This document shows positions 16,736 through 25,967 of a stretch of 64,000 nucleotides of DNA, piece by piece. The notes under the pieces are model-generated. The model was not told where the DNA came from. It searched no databases and was given only the letters and a program-made list of their open reading frames with translations. This DNA is from an uncultured Coriobacteriaceae bacterium (GTDB lineage: Bacteria > Actinomycetota > Coriobacteriia > Coriobacteriales > Atopobiaceae), in NCBI GenBank assembly GCA_902779675.1, contig CACZCK010000012.1, positions 16,556 through 80,555 on the forward strand, in the 5' to 3' direction. Within the stretch, counting starts at the first letter, position 1, and the number at the start of each line of letters is the position of its first letter. Position numbers and translations under genes: made by a program.

Positions 16736-17881
16736 ATGAAGAGCGAGCACCTGGAAGACCTTCTGGCGGACGGCATCTCCCGCAAGTTTGCCACGTACTA
16801 CCTTGACCTGGCCATGAAGGAGTATGACAACCCAGCATACGACCCCTCGTATGTCAAATGGGCTCACGAACACGGTTTCTTGGCCGACTGCGCCTATGCC
16901 TACGACCTGAACGACGACAACGTCGAGCATTACCTGTCCGACTACGACTACTACAAGGTCTGGCCCGTCAACAACTGGACCCGTGTGTGGATCAACGACA
17001 AGCTGACGCTCAAGCAGGTCCTCGATGGGACCGAGTTCTCCGAGTTCATGCCCCGCTACTACTTCTACACCGCTCCGGAGGGGCTCAGGCGCCTGACCGA
17101 TGCGCCACAGGCACCCAAGCCCGCAACCGCAGAAGAACTCTGCGACGTGCTGAGGACGGTTGGCGAGTTTGCCTGCAAACCCTGCAACGGCACGACCTCG
17201 CTGGGGTTCGCGCATCTGGCATACCATGACGGTAGCTACCACATCGACGACCAGAGCGTCGACGCCTCGTCGATCGAACGGTTCCTCGCAGAGCACCCCA
17301 ACTACGTGTTCACCGAGTACCTGCGGCCCAGTCGCCAGTTTGCCCCCTATAGCCCGCACATCCACACCCTGCGCATCGTGACGGTCAACGAGAACGGCAT
17401 GCCTCGCATCGTGGGCGGTTACCTGCGCATCCCCAACAAGTTCTCTGGCGAGGCCAACTACATCATCATCGACAAGGACAACGCCGAGAAGTTCAACGTA
17501 TTCATCGACTTTAACGGTGAGACGGGTGCCTTCGGACCTGGCAAGCTGACTTGCGTCAACAGGTCGGTCCTGACCAACGAGCATCCCGACAACGGTCTGC
17601 CCCTCTCGGGCACCATCGAGAACTACGACGAGCTCAAGCGCATTGTGATGGGCATCGCCCAGCGTTTCAGCACCATCGAGTACATGGGCTTTGACATCGG
17701 CGTGACCGACGCGGGCTTCAAGTGCATGGAGATCAACTCTCATCCTGGCATCAAGTACATGCAGATCTTCAAGCCCATCTACGACGACCCGTTCCTTGGT
17801 GACTACTTCCACAGGAAGGTGGCGGCAATCGACGGGCTCGACGCCGAGGGCAAGCACGCTCGCAACGGCATTGCGCGATAG
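16736..17881 (+). CDS. Sugar-transfer-associated ATP-grasp protein
   Basis: A 381-residue protein of the ATP-grasp group found in polysaccharide loci. ACKPCNGTTSLGF forms the ATP loop, VFTEYLRPS the adenine/ribose strand, and THTLRIVTVN-like HIHTLRIVTVNENG a central strand. Metal ligands lie in YMGFDIGVTDAGFKCMEINSHPGI. No biochemical function is firmly set for this group; an acyl or aminoacyl ligation to a sugar is the usual guess. ATG at 16736 follows GGTGGGAG, 16 bp after the preceding stop. An upstream extension of the frame only overlaps the previous gene. Confidence 0.83.
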   Translation: MKSEHLEDLLADGISRKFATYYLDLAMKEYDNPAYDPSYVKWAHEHGFLADCAYAYDLNDDNVEHYLSDYDYYKVWPVNNWTRVWINDKLTLKQVLDGTEFSEFMPRYYFYTAPEGLRRLTDAPQAPKPATAEELCDVLRTVGEFACKPCNGTTSLGFAHLAYHDGSYHIDDQSVDASSIERFLAEHPNYVFTEYLRPSRQFAPYSPHIHTLRIVTVNENGMPRIVGGYLRIPNKFSGEANYIIIDKDNAEKFNVFIDFNGETGAFGPGKLTCVNRSVLTNEHPDNGLPLSGTIENYDELKRIVMGIAQRFSTIEYMGFDIGVTDAGFKCMEINSHPGIKYMQIFKPIYDDPFLGDYFHRKVAAIDGLDAEGKHARNGIAR

Positions 17882-17887
17882 TCGCCT

Positions 17888-18325
17888 ATGCTGACGTACA
17901 CCCACATCGCAGAAGAGGGCGAGGTCCGCAGGGTGCTGAACGCCTGTGCACCCGCGTTCCACGATCAGTCTTATAACGACCCCGAACGCATTGCGGAGCT
18001 CGCAAAGAAGTTCGCACAAGCGGCACGGGTGCTGGTTGCCTACGAGCAGGACGAACCGCGCGGCTTCTGCGCCTACTATGCCAACGACGCGCAGAGCAGA
18101 ATCGCGTATGTCTCGATGATTATCGTGGCGCCCGGCATGCAGGGGTTGAGCATTGGCTCGCATCTGCTCGAGGGCGCCATGGACGACGCCCGAACCTGTG
18201 GTATGGCGCACATGCGCCTTGAAGTGGCTTGCGACAACGAGGGGGCCGTGCGTTTCTACCATCGTCACGGATTCACCGAGGAGTCTGTGCAGGGCGACCA
18301 CTGCTTCCTCAGACGGCCGCTCTAA
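17888..18325 (+). CDS. GNAT-family N-acetyltransferase
   Basis: A 145-residue single-domain GNAT. Its acetyl-CoA-binding strand/loop is visible as IIVAPGMQGLSIGSHLLEGA (around 77-97; family pattern Q/RxxGxG/A, here QGLSIG). The C-terminal RLEVACDNEGAVRFYHRHGF is typical. It begins 6 bp after the ATP-grasp stop and so belongs to the same unit. It may N-acetylate an amino sugar or the amino acid handled by the neighbours; acceptor unknown. Confidence 0.87.
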   Translation: MLTYTHIAEEGEVRRVLNACAPAFHDQSYNDPERIAELAKKFAQAARVLVAYEQDEPRGFCAYYANDAQSRIAYVSMIIVAPGMQGLSIGSHLLEGAMDDARTCGMAHMRLEVACDNEGAVRFYHRHGFTEESVQGDHCFLRRPL

Positions 18326-18342
18326 GCTTGAGGGAGCTAAAT

Positions 18343-19965
18343 ATGCATCGTGGGCAACATTGGGCTGAGGGTAGGAAGGCCGGACGCACAGCCGAGCAAA
18401 GACTTGCAGTTGTCGTCATGCTTGTCCTCGTGGCTGCGACAGGCCTGTTCTGGTGTGCCCAGAAGAAGGGCTGGTTCTTGGACGAGGTATACACCTATGG
18501 CCTTTCCAATAGCCACTACGCCCCCTTTGTCAGAGACCTCAAGTCCGGGAACATGGTGGATGCGATCTATGACCGCACCGAACTGACCGACTACCTCTCG
18601 GTACAGGACAACGAGCGCTTCGACATAGGATCGGTTTGGTACAACCAGCAACAGGATGTGCATCCGCCCCTCTACTACCTGTTGGTCAACTTCTGTTCCT
18701 CGCTCTTTCCCGAGTCATATTCCAAATGGCTGGTACTCGTTCCAAACCTGCTGATACAACTGTTGACGGCATGCGTGCTCTTCCGCCTGCTGCTCGACTT
18801 GACTGACCGCGTAGAAACATCCATCTTCGCAACGCTGCTGTACGCGATCTCCACCACAGGCATAGAGACCGTCATCTATGCGCGCATGTACGTCCTGCTG
18901 ACACTGTTGACGGTCTTGCTTGCACTCAATCTCAACCGCTTGCTCGATGACTGGAACCTGTGGCGCGTTCTGGGCATTTCCGTTCTCATAACACTTGGCA
19001 TGCTCACGCAATACTACTTCGTGTTCTACGCCTTCTTCTCCTGTCTGGCGTGCCTGCTCGTCCTCTTGGCCAGACGCGACTTCCGCCACGCGTTGGTCTT
19101 TTGCGTGTTGGGCGTCTCGGGCGTGGCGTTGTTCGTAGTCATCTGGCCTGCGGTCATCACCCATGTGCTGACGGGCCAAGCTGGTGGCCCGTCAGGGACG
19201 GGAGTGCTCGCGAGCCTCCTTGCCTTTGGCAACTATCCCCACAAGCTCCTGATCTACGCCTATTACATCCTTAAGGGGATGCCAGTCGGCGCAGTGTTGT
19301 GGGCCTTGTCGCTGGCTAGCCTGCCAATGCTGGTGCACCTACGCAGGAAGCGCTTTCCGGATGATGCCCACATTCCGTATTCGAAGCTGTTCGTCGTGGT
19401 GGTACCCGCCTTCGTCACCTTGGTGGTGGCGGCAGTCGCATCTCCGTACGAGCATCTGCGCTACGTCTACAACGTGTGCCCTCTCTTTTTCGTCGCCTTG
19501 GGAGTGCACCTCTCTCTGCTTGAAGGCACCGCTCCGACTCGTACGCTCCGCGTGGGATTCTCGACTGCAGTCATGCTCACCCTTCTGGGGTCGGCGGTGT
19601 GGCAGCCCGAGTATCTCTACCCGCAACAGGCCACGTATGAGGCAGAACTCGCCCCATATCAGGATGACCCCTGTGTCTTCCTAGACAACAACCACATCGT
19701 TCCTCTCACTCAAGAGATTCCTCGTCTCCTGGCCTTTGACGAGGTGTATGTCACCGACGACCCCTCCTCAGAGCGTCTTGCCGACTATATCGAACAACGC
19801 GACTCGACTGACGTGGTGGTCTATGTCAGTCTGTTTGGGGAGCACGACTCGTACAACACGGGAGACGCTGCCAACACCATGGCAGAAGCGCTGGGGTACC
19901 AAGACGTCGTGCCACTCTACGCGTATGACCATGTGAGAGCCTATCTCTTGCACGAAGGAGAGTGA
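18343..19965 (+). CDS. GT-C membrane glycosyltransferase (ArnT/PMT-like)
   Basis: About 540 residues with roughly ten to twelve hydrophobic helices. A first extracytoplasmic loop carries the GT-C type acidic motif (FLDEVYTYGLSNS, around 43-55) and QDVHPPLYYLLV. These match the ArnT/PMT superfamily, which moves sugars from polyprenyl-phosphate donors outside the membrane. The C-terminal 120 residues form a soluble tail. ATG at 18343 follows GAGGGAG by about 6 nt. Together with the downstream GtrB-like GT2 it forms a classical donor-maker plus transferase pair. Confidence 0.83.
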   Translation: MHRGQHWAEGRKAGRTAEQRLAVVVMLVLVAATGLFWCAQKKGWFLDEVYTYGLSNSHYAPFVRDLKSGNMVDAIYDRTELTDYLSVQDNERFDIGSVWYNQQQDVHPPLYYLLVNFCSSLFPESYSKWLVLVPNLLIQLLTACVLFRLLLDLTDRVETSIFATLLYAISTTGIETVIYARMYVLLTLLTVLLALNLNRLLDDWNLWRVLGISVLITLGMLTQYYFVFYAFFSCLACLLVLLARRDFRHALVFCVLGVSGVALFVVIWPAVITHVLTGQAGGPSGTGVLASLLAFGNYPHKLLIYAYYILKGMPVGAVLWALSLASLPMLVHLRRKRFPDDAHIPYSKLFVVVVPAFVTLVVAAVASPYEHLRYVYNVCPLFFVALGVHLSLLEGTAPTRTLRVGFSTAVMLTLLGSAVWQPEYLYPQQATYEAELAPYQDDPCVFLDNNHIVPLTQEIPRLLAFDEVYVTDDPSSERLADYIEQRDSTDVVVYVSLFGEHDSYNTGDAANTMAEALGYQDVVPLYAYDHVRAYLLHEGE

Positions 19966-19967
19966 GA

Positions 19968-20909
19968 ATGCACATTGCAGTAGTTGTGCCCTGTCATAAC
20001 GAAGAAGACTCCATCCCACACTTCGTGAATCGTATGACGTCGGTGGAACGTGACCTCACTCCATGGCTCACCGAACCAGTATCCTACGTTCTGGTCAATG
20101 ACGGCTCTACTGACGGCACGCTCGCGTGCATGCGAGAGCTCAACAAGCGGAACGATCGCTGGCACTACATCTCCTTCTCGCGTAACTTTGGCAAGGAAGC
20201 TGGCCTGCTCGCAGGCATGCGCATGGCCTTGGAGCTCGGGAGCACGCATGTCGCGGTTATGGATGCAGATCTTCAAGACCCTCCTGAGCTCTTGGTGCAG
20301 ATGTGCGAACGCATTGATGGGTCAGAGTTCGACGCCGTTGCCGCCTATCGCAAGACGCGTGAAGGCGAACCTCCCATTCGCAGCTGGTTCGCGCACAGAT
20401 TCTATGACTTCATAAACAAGGTCTCAGAGACTACGATGCGTGACGGGGCACGCGACTTTCGCCTGATGACTCGACGCATGGTGGAAGAGATCTGTGCCCT
20501 ACCCGAGGTTGGCCGGTTCTCGAAGGGCCTCTTCATGTGGGTTGGCTTCAAGACGGACTGGCTGGGCTATGACAACGTCGAGCGCGAGTTCGGTACCACC
20601 TCATGGAACTTCCTTGGACTTGTTCACTACGCCATTGATGGCATCTTGGCGTTCTCCATCTGGCCCCTCGAAGCAATCTCGGTCATTGGTGTGGCTCTTT
20701 CAGCCCTATCGCTGTTCTTCCTGCTGTTCATATTTATACGCGCGCTTCTGTTTGGTGATCCGGTAGCTGGTTGGCCTTCGCTGATCTGTGTCGTCACCCT
20801 GCTTGGCGGCGTGGAGATCCTTGGCATTGGCACCATCGGACTGTATCTCTCCAAGGTTTATTCCGAAGTAAAGAAGCGCCCAAACTATATCGTCGACGAG
20901 CAAAGATAG
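19968..20909 (+). CDS. GtrB-like undecaprenyl-phosphate glycosyltransferase (GT2)
   Basis: About 313 residues. GT2 domain: IAVVVPCHNEEDSI (3-16), VNDGSTDGT, VMDADLQDPPEL (metal-binding DAD), and KTREGEPPIRSWFAHRFYDFINK, the juxtamembrane amphipathic helix typical of GtrB/Ppm. Two C-terminal membrane helices follow. The protein should charge undecaprenyl phosphate with a sugar for the GT-C transferase encoded just upstream. ATG at 19968 is preceded by AAGGAG 7 nt away, 2 bp after the upstream stop; a GTG at 19962 is the alternative. It ends the plus-strand unit, with a strong terminator 50 bp later. Confidence 0.92.
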   Translation: MHIAVVVPCHNEEDSIPHFVNRMTSVERDLTPWLTEPVSYVLVNDGSTDGTLACMRELNKRNDRWHYISFSRNFGKEAGLLAGMRMALELGSTHVAVMDADLQDPPELLVQMCERIDGSEFDAVAAYRKTREGEPPIRSWFAHRFYDFINKVSETTMRDGARDFRLMTRRMVEEICALPEVGRFSKGLFMWVGFKTDWLGYDNVEREFGTTSWNFLGLVHYAIDGILAFSIWPLEAISVIGVALSALSLFFLLFIFIRALLFGDPVAGWPSLICVVTLLGGVEILGIGTIGLYLSKVYSEVKKRPNYIVDEQR

Positions 20910-20960
20910 CTCGCCTCACGTTCTTCCCATCCTTTCGAGGCCACCGCTCTCGATGACAAA

Positions 20961-20999
20961 GAAGCCGGGTCAACGAGCGTGTCTCGTTGACCCGGCTTC
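20961..20999. terminator. Convergent terminator, 17-bp perfect stem
   Basis: Arms at 20961-20977 and 20983-20999 (GAAGCCGGGTCAACGAG and its complement) enclose a 5-nt loop. TTCT follows on the plus strand and TTTGTC on the minus strand. It separates the plus-strand glycan unit from the convergent lectin/L,D-transpeptidase gene and may serve both. Confidence 0.88.
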
Positions 21000-21021
21000 T
21001 TCTAGCGCTCGTTTGAGCTAA

Positions 21022-23835
21022 CTAGTGCATGATTCGAACCATGCTGGCTGGAATGCTCGCGCAGGTGTTCGTGTAGCTAATCTCAGCTCGAGGACGTGAC
21101 CACACACGCGTGTACCTCGGCATATTGTGATAGACCCAGCTTGCGTGCGCCCTGGTGAGTCTGATGCAGCCGTGCGAGATGCGCTTGTTCATCTGGCTTG
21201 CCTCCGACGACCCGTTGATCGTCGAGTGAATCGCCCAGACGCCGTTAAGGAAGTATCCGTAGGTTGCACCTGAGTAACCAGGCAGATCGACGCTCTTACC
21301 GTACACTCCAGCCGACATCGTCAGCGGCTCGCCGTCATTGTACTGCTCGCCTGCGCCGTCACCCAGCCTGAAGGCGCCCCTAAAGCTGCAGCTCTTACCG
21401 TCGTCGCCAGGCATGCCAGTTGCGCACTCCCAGTCGTGGATGGGTTCCCAAGCACCAGCCTTACCCTTAAAGATCAGGAAGCGCGGCTTATCGGTATAGA
21501 TTGCAATCAGGTACTTGGTCATGCTCGACATGTTCTTGATGTCGTTGTAGAGCACCCATGCCTGCGAGCTCGTCGTGATCTGCTTGCCGCTCTTGAAGTA
21601 GCTCATGACATTCTTGTACTTGGCCCAGCCAGTCGATCCGACAAGCTTCCAGCTCTGACGCGCCTCGCGGCTAGCCGTGTCGTCGGTTACCTGAGTCGCC
21701 GTGCTACCCGTGCCAACCGTGGAGTTTCCTGTGATGTCCAGCGCCTTCTTGGTGCCATTGTTGATCAGCTTGACAAACCCACCGTCGGCGATGCCGGCAG
21801 TCCAGACCTGATTCTTGTCTCCACTCTTGTACGTCTGCTGGACCACGCTGCTTCCAGAGACGGCAAGCACCTTGCCGGACTTGAGATTGGTAATGATGTA
21901 TCCACCGCTTACCTGCTCGACAATGAACTTCTGGTTGTCGCCGTTATTGTCCTTATAGACATTGATCTTGGTGCCAGCCGTTGTCGATCCCTTTGGGTTG
22001 TCCAAGGCAACGCCACTCAGCCTGGCATCGATCTCGACAAGACCCGTCTTGAGGACGATGCCCGTCTTGATGGGAGTCACCGTCTTGCTTGCACCGCCAA
22101 GCACGTGACCGTCAATGACGCTCTTGATCTTATAGGAACCGCTATGCCAGACGATCTGCCACGTATCGTTCTCGCTCGCCGCGGTCGCATGATTGCCCTG
22201 CTGGGTCACGCTGCCCTGCTGGGTCACGTCCGTACTGGGCACGTAGTTGATCCAACCGCCAGACGAAGCCGTGCGGATGCGCCAGAGGTCCGTGCCACCA
22301 GCAGAGACGAGCTCGAAGCGCTGGTTCAGTGCGTTGTTATCCTTGTAGAACGAGAGCTTTGCTCCGTTCGCCGTCGATGCCTTGCTCACGTCCAGCACCT
22401 TGTTGTTGGCATCCTTGATTTTGTAGATGCCGGGCGCCAGCAGTGCTGAGCGGATGAGCGTAAACGAGTTGTTGGCGCGCCCATTGTTCTGTGCGCCAGT
22501 CAGGTTGGTTCCATTGCTGGCAGTCGACTCAGAGGCGGCGCCAAGGGAAAGGCCAGTCATCTTGTTCACGAGGGTGTAGCTGCCGTCAGCGTTCTTGCGC
22601 ACGCTCCACAGCTGGTTGTCCTTGCCAGAATACGTCCACTGGATGACGTTGGTACCGGGCAGGATGGAGCCACCACGAACGTCAAGGACCTTGTTGGTGC
22701 CCATGATCCACACGGAGTAGAAGCCATTGCCCTCGTACTGCAGGTAGACGTCCTGATGGGGCTTCCCGTTCTGCTCATACACCCAGACGTTCGCACCATT
22801 GGTCGTAAGGGCCCTGCGAATCTCAAGTGCCAGGTTGGTGCTTGGCACCTTCACCCGATACTTTCCCTCAAGAGTGGTCTCTCCACCACTTACGGCTTCA
22901 CGGGCAGTGTCGACCAGATAGAAGCTCTGGTTGCCCTTGGGAGTGGTGCTGCGCGTATACGTGATGAACTCGGAGCGCTTCTCGGGCTTGCCGCCGCGAA
23001 CGTCGAGCGCCTTGGCGTTGTCGAGATAGGTAATGGTGGCGTCGCTGAGACTCTGCTGAAGGCCCTGGGGGACCATCTGAAGTCCGTTGCCATAGCTCGT
23101 ACTGTTGGTCACGAATGCCCACAGCTGAGAGGCGAGGCCTTCGACCAACTTGGACAGATAGATCAGACCCCTGTCCTTGGTGGCGGTGAGCGCCAGGGTG
23201 CGATCGCTGTCGGGCATGATGGTGTACCAACCAGACTCGGTCTTGGCGATGTGCCACTTCTGGTTGTCGTTGCCGTTGTAAGTCCACGTGATCAGCTTGG
23301 CGCCCTCGCGCACACTACCCTGTGCATCCAAGACGAGACCAGCAAGACCAGTCTTGTCGGTAGCGGCGAGGCCAGCCTCGATGACATAGGTTCCCTCGGT
23401 CACTTCTTGGCTTCCCTCGGGAAGGGCGGGAGCATCGTCGGATGCGGTTGTCAGCGTGCGCTCGTCGTCCTTGGCAACAGTCGTGACCTCGGTAGCATCC
23501 TCGGCCTCCACAGGAGCATCCTGCTTCGCATCTGCTACCTGATCTGTCGCCTGATCCGTTTCCTCGTCCTCCAGGGCATCGACGGAATCGCCAGTCACCG
23601 CAACGGTCTCGTCTTGATCCGTCGCATCGATCAGAGCCTCGTCCTCGCTGACCGTCTCGGTCTCGGGCGCGACGTCGTTGTTGTCAGAAACAGATGCAAG
23701 CTGTTCGATCTGCTCTTCGGGCAGCCCTTCTTCGGCGAGGGCGGTACTGGGCAACATGACAATTCCCATACCGAGCGAACAGACGGTAACAGTCGCCAGA
23801 ACGCCCCTCTGCCACCATTTGAAACATGAGCGCAT
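21022..23835 (-). CDS. Secreted ricin-type lectin fused to an L,D-transpeptidase (YkuD)
   Basis: About 937 residues. A signal peptide (KWWQRGVLATVTVCSLGMGIVMLP...ALA) is followed by a Glu/Asp/Thr-rich acidic linker to about residue 140. Around eleven beta-trefoil repeats follow with QxW-like motifs (NQKW, SQLW, NQLW, NQRF, NQKF, NQVW, RQSW). A C-terminal YkuD domain carries the catalytic His870 (WAIHSTING) and SHGCIRL with Cys890. L,D-transpeptidases make 3-3 peptidoglycan crosslinks or attach proteins to peptidoglycan. The start at 23835 is preferred because GGTGG is 5-6 nt upstream; ATGs at 23850 and 23889 are weaker. It shares its lectin architecture with the gene at 9332. Confidence 0.92.
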   Translation of the reverse strand: MRSCFKWWQRGVLATVTVCSLGMGIVMLPSTALAEEGLPEEQIEQLASVSDNNDVAPETETVSEDEALIDATDQDETVAVTGDSVDALEDEETDQATDQVADAKQDAPVEAEDATEVTTVAKDDERTLTTASDDAPALPEGSQEVTEGTYVIEAGLAATDKTGLAGLVLDAQGSVREGAKLITWTYNGNDNQKWHIAKTESGWYTIMPDSDRTLALTATKDRGLIYLSKLVEGLASQLWAFVTNSTSYGNGLQMVPQGLQQSLSDATITYLDNAKALDVRGGKPEKRSEFITYTRSTTPKGNQSFYLVDTAREAVSGGETTLEGKYRVKVPSTNLALEIRRALTTNGANVWVYEQNGKPHQDVYLQYEGNGFYSVWIMGTNKVLDVRGGSILPGTNVIQWTYSGKDNQLWSVRKNADGSYTLVNKMTGLSLGAASESTASNGTNLTGAQNNGRANNSFTLIRSALLAPGIYKIKDANNKVLDVSKASTANGAKLSFYKDNNALNQRFELVSAGGTDLWRIRTASSGGWINYVPSTDVTQQGSVTQQGNHATAASENDTWQIVWHSGSYKIKSVIDGHVLGGASKTVTPIKTGIVLKTGLVEIDARLSGVALDNPKGSTTAGTKINVYKDNNGDNQKFIVEQVSGGYIITNLKSGKVLAVSGSSVVQQTYKSGDKNQVWTAGIADGGFVKLINNGTKKALDITGNSTVGTGSTATQVTDDTASREARQSWKLVGSTGWAKYKNVMSYFKSGKQITTSSQAWVLYNDIKNMSSMTKYLIAIYTDKPRFLIFKGKAGAWEPIHDWECATGMPGDDGKSCSFRGAFRLGDGAGEQYNDGEPLTMSAGVYGKSVDLPGYSGATYGYFLNGVWAIHSTINGSSEASQMNKRISHGCIRLTRAHASWVYHNMPRYTRVWSRPRAEISYTNTCASIPASMVRIMH

Positions 23836-24020
23836 TTGTCCACCAATCATACAATCCAAACCAATTGCATAGTTTGTAGATGATAACACTCGCTATGCCC
23901 TTGACCTTGCGTTCTTACTTCCCGTTCATCAGTTGCGAAGAAAGCAACCACAAATCTTGACGAATTCGAGCGCTTTGTTGCAGAAGCCACTGTAGAAGTG
24001 CCACCTTTGGCACGCATTCG

Positions 24021-24959
24021 TCAAAGTGTCGCGAAGGTGAGCGCCTCGCCGAGGTTACGCAGAGCACCGTGCTTCCAGGCATCACAGCGACCGAGGCCGA
24101 CAAGACGCTCGAGAGCCGAAGCGTCCCTGAGAGAGAGGTACGTATCGACCATCTGAGACTCCGTCGTCCCCAGTCGATCGCCAAACACGCGCCTGAACTC
24201 CTCCACCTGGGCGAAGGTGGCGCGGGCCGTGTCGCGCTTCTGATCCAGCGCAGCCAAGGCGCGCGCGACGGTAAAGCGATCGGCTCCCACTGAATTGTCT
24301 CCGTGCTGTCGATACGAGATCGTTGCCCGATCGAGATGGATTACCTCCCCAAAGGCAGCCACCACCAACGAGGCCCACCAGTCATGCATGATGAGGGCGT
24401 CTTCGTTCACCGTCTCCTGACAGAGCTCGAGCGCTGGGGCGTTGAGCATCATGGTGCAGCCCGTCACAACGCACGATGCGAGGAAATACCCCATGGTGAG
24501 CTTCGAGGCATCCATCCCCGAGTACGAAAGGAAGGAAGGCGACAGTTGCGCGAGGTTCTGGTCGACCACGCGCAGGTCGGTGCAGACCAGCAACGGCTTG
24601 CCCACGCGAATCTGCTCATAGTTGCGCATCGCGACCAGCGTGAGCTCGACCTTGTCCTCGTCCCACACGTCATCCTGGTCGCACGTCATCACATAGTCGG
24701 CTGTCGACAGCCTTATGAGCGCCATGAAGTGCCTCTTGGCACCTCCGTACCTTTCGCCATCCAACACCACATGTATTCGCTGGTCCATTGCCTCATACTC
24801 GCGAAGGATGGCAAGGGACCCGTCGCTCGAGCAGTCATCCGACACCAGAAGCTCCCAATGGCCGTAGGTCTGGTTTCTGATTGACTCGATCTGCTCGCGC
24901 AGATACTGCTCGCCGTTGTAGACGGCCATGAGAATCTGCACACAGGGGTTATCTACCAC
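24021..24959 (-). CDS. GT2 glycosyltransferase, rhamnosyltransferase-like
   Basis: About 312 residues. The N-terminus reads VQILMAVYNGEQYLREQI, followed by SDDCSSDGS and TCDQDDVW (metal-binding DQDD). The central MHDWWASL resembles rhamnosyltransferase-type GT2 enzymes (H-D-W-W motif). It is soluble. No ATG precedes the conserved start, so the GTG at 24959 is proposed; it overlaps the upstream gene by 11 nt, with GGTGG about 6 nt before it. The specific sugar is unknown. It is the second-last gene of the long minus-strand glycan series. Confidence 0.87.
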   Translation of the reverse strand: MVDNPCVQILMAVYNGEQYLREQIESIRNQTYGHWELLVSDDCSSDGSLAILREYEAMDQRIHVVLDGERYGGAKRHFMALIRLSTADYVMTCDQDDVWDEDKVELTLVAMRNYEQIRVGKPLLVCTDLRVVDQNLAQLSPSFLSYSGMDASKLTMGYFLASCVVTGCTMMLNAPALELCQETVNEDALIMHDWWASLVVAAFGEVIHLDRATISYRQHGDNSVGADRFTVARALAALDQKRDTARATFAQVEEFRRVFGDRLGTTESQMVDTYLSLRDASALERLVGLGRCDAWKHGALRNLGEALTFATL

Positions 24960-25965
24960 GTCTTCCCACCATTCCGTAAAGGTCGAGAGCAAGGGCGAAG
25001 AGGTGGCGGTGACGCGCGAAGAGCCACACCGCCAACCTGTTTGCAAGGGCATCGCCAGTCGGGTGGCGCGGGCTCGCATAGGGCTCGCCCCTCCATCCTG
25101 GAAAACGGTCGTCGAGCCAAGCTGCATAGTGCCGCAGGTTTTGTCGCGCCAGCAGGCGTCCGTCTCCGGCACAGGTGAACAGCAGGAACCACGTGACCAG
25201 CCTCACGAAGTAATGACACACGATGGTCGGAGGCACGATGCCGCGTCGGTCCAGTTCTCCGAGGATGTCATTCATCGTCGCCTCGAAGCGCAGCCCCTCC
25301 GAGCGGCGCTGCTTGGTATTGGACACGCTTTCCGTGTTGTAGAACCAGTTGTAGCCTGCGGTCGGCACGATGGCGACCCTCTCTGCCAACAGGATGGACG
25401 GCAGCGTGAAGAAGAGGTCCTCGTCGATGTTGGTGGGCAGGAAGCGGAAGCCTTCGCGTCGTACGAAATCGCTGCGGTAGAGCTTGGCCCATGCGGCCTC
25501 CACCAGATACGGAGCCCATTCGTCGCCCTCATGGGGGACGGCCTCGAAGAGCACCTTCCCATCCTGCGTGGGACGACGATACCCACCGCACACGACCTCG
25601 GCTCCCGTAGATAGGGCCGCATCGACGAAGGCCTCCAGCAGGCCGAGGTCAAGCCAGTCGTCGTTGTCGAGGAAGCACAGGTATTCGCCTTCGGCGAGCT
25701 CTATCGCCCGATTTCGCGCTGCCGCAGCACCCGCATTCGCCTGATGCTCGACCAGCACCTGCGGATGAAGCTCGGCATAGGTGTCGAGCAGGGCGGCGCT
25801 TCCGTCACGCGACCCGTCGTCGACTGCCACCACCTGCACGTTCTCGTATGTCTGCTGCAACACGCTGTCCAGACAGCGGGCCAGGTAGCGTTCCGCGTTG
25901 TACACGGGAATGAGGACTGACACCAAAGGCCTTTGGGATGCCGCAGCTCTCTCGTCGGTCTTCAT
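24949..25965 (-). CDS. GT2 glycosyltransferase
   Basis: About 338 residues. The GT-A domain reads VSVLIPVYNAERYLARCL (15-32), DDGSRDGS and FLDNDDWLD (metal-binding DND). AKLYRSDFVRREGFRF and PTNIDEDLFF follow, typical of the EpsJ/WaaB-like GT2 family. The C-terminal 90 residues are basic and helical. ATG at 25965 is 2 bp before the end of the upstream gene's stop region and follows GGCGG; longer in-frame extensions lack family similarity. Substrate unknown. Confidence 0.88.
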   Translation of the reverse strand: MKTDERAAASQRPLVSVLIPVYNAERYLARCLDSVLQQTYENVQVVAVDDGSRDGSAALLDTYAELHPQVLVEHQANAGAAAARNRAIELAEGEYLCFLDNDDWLDLGLLEAFVDAALSTGAEVVCGGYRRPTQDGKVLFEAVPHEGDEWAPYLVEAAWAKLYRSDFVRREGFRFLPTNIDEDLFFTLPSILLAERVAIVPTAGYNWFYNTESVSNTKQRRSEGLRFEATMNDILGELDRRGIVPPTIVCHYFVRLVTWFLLFTCAGDGRLLARQNLRHYAAWLDDRFPGWRGEPYASPRHPTGDALANRLAVWLFARHRHLFALALDLYGMVGRRGR

Positions 25966-25967
25966 GT

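Noticed and set aside
23998-24014. Small GTGCCA/TGGCAC hairpin after the GT2 gene as a terminator
   Set aside because: Only a 6-bp stem and no T-run on the minus strand; too weak to list.
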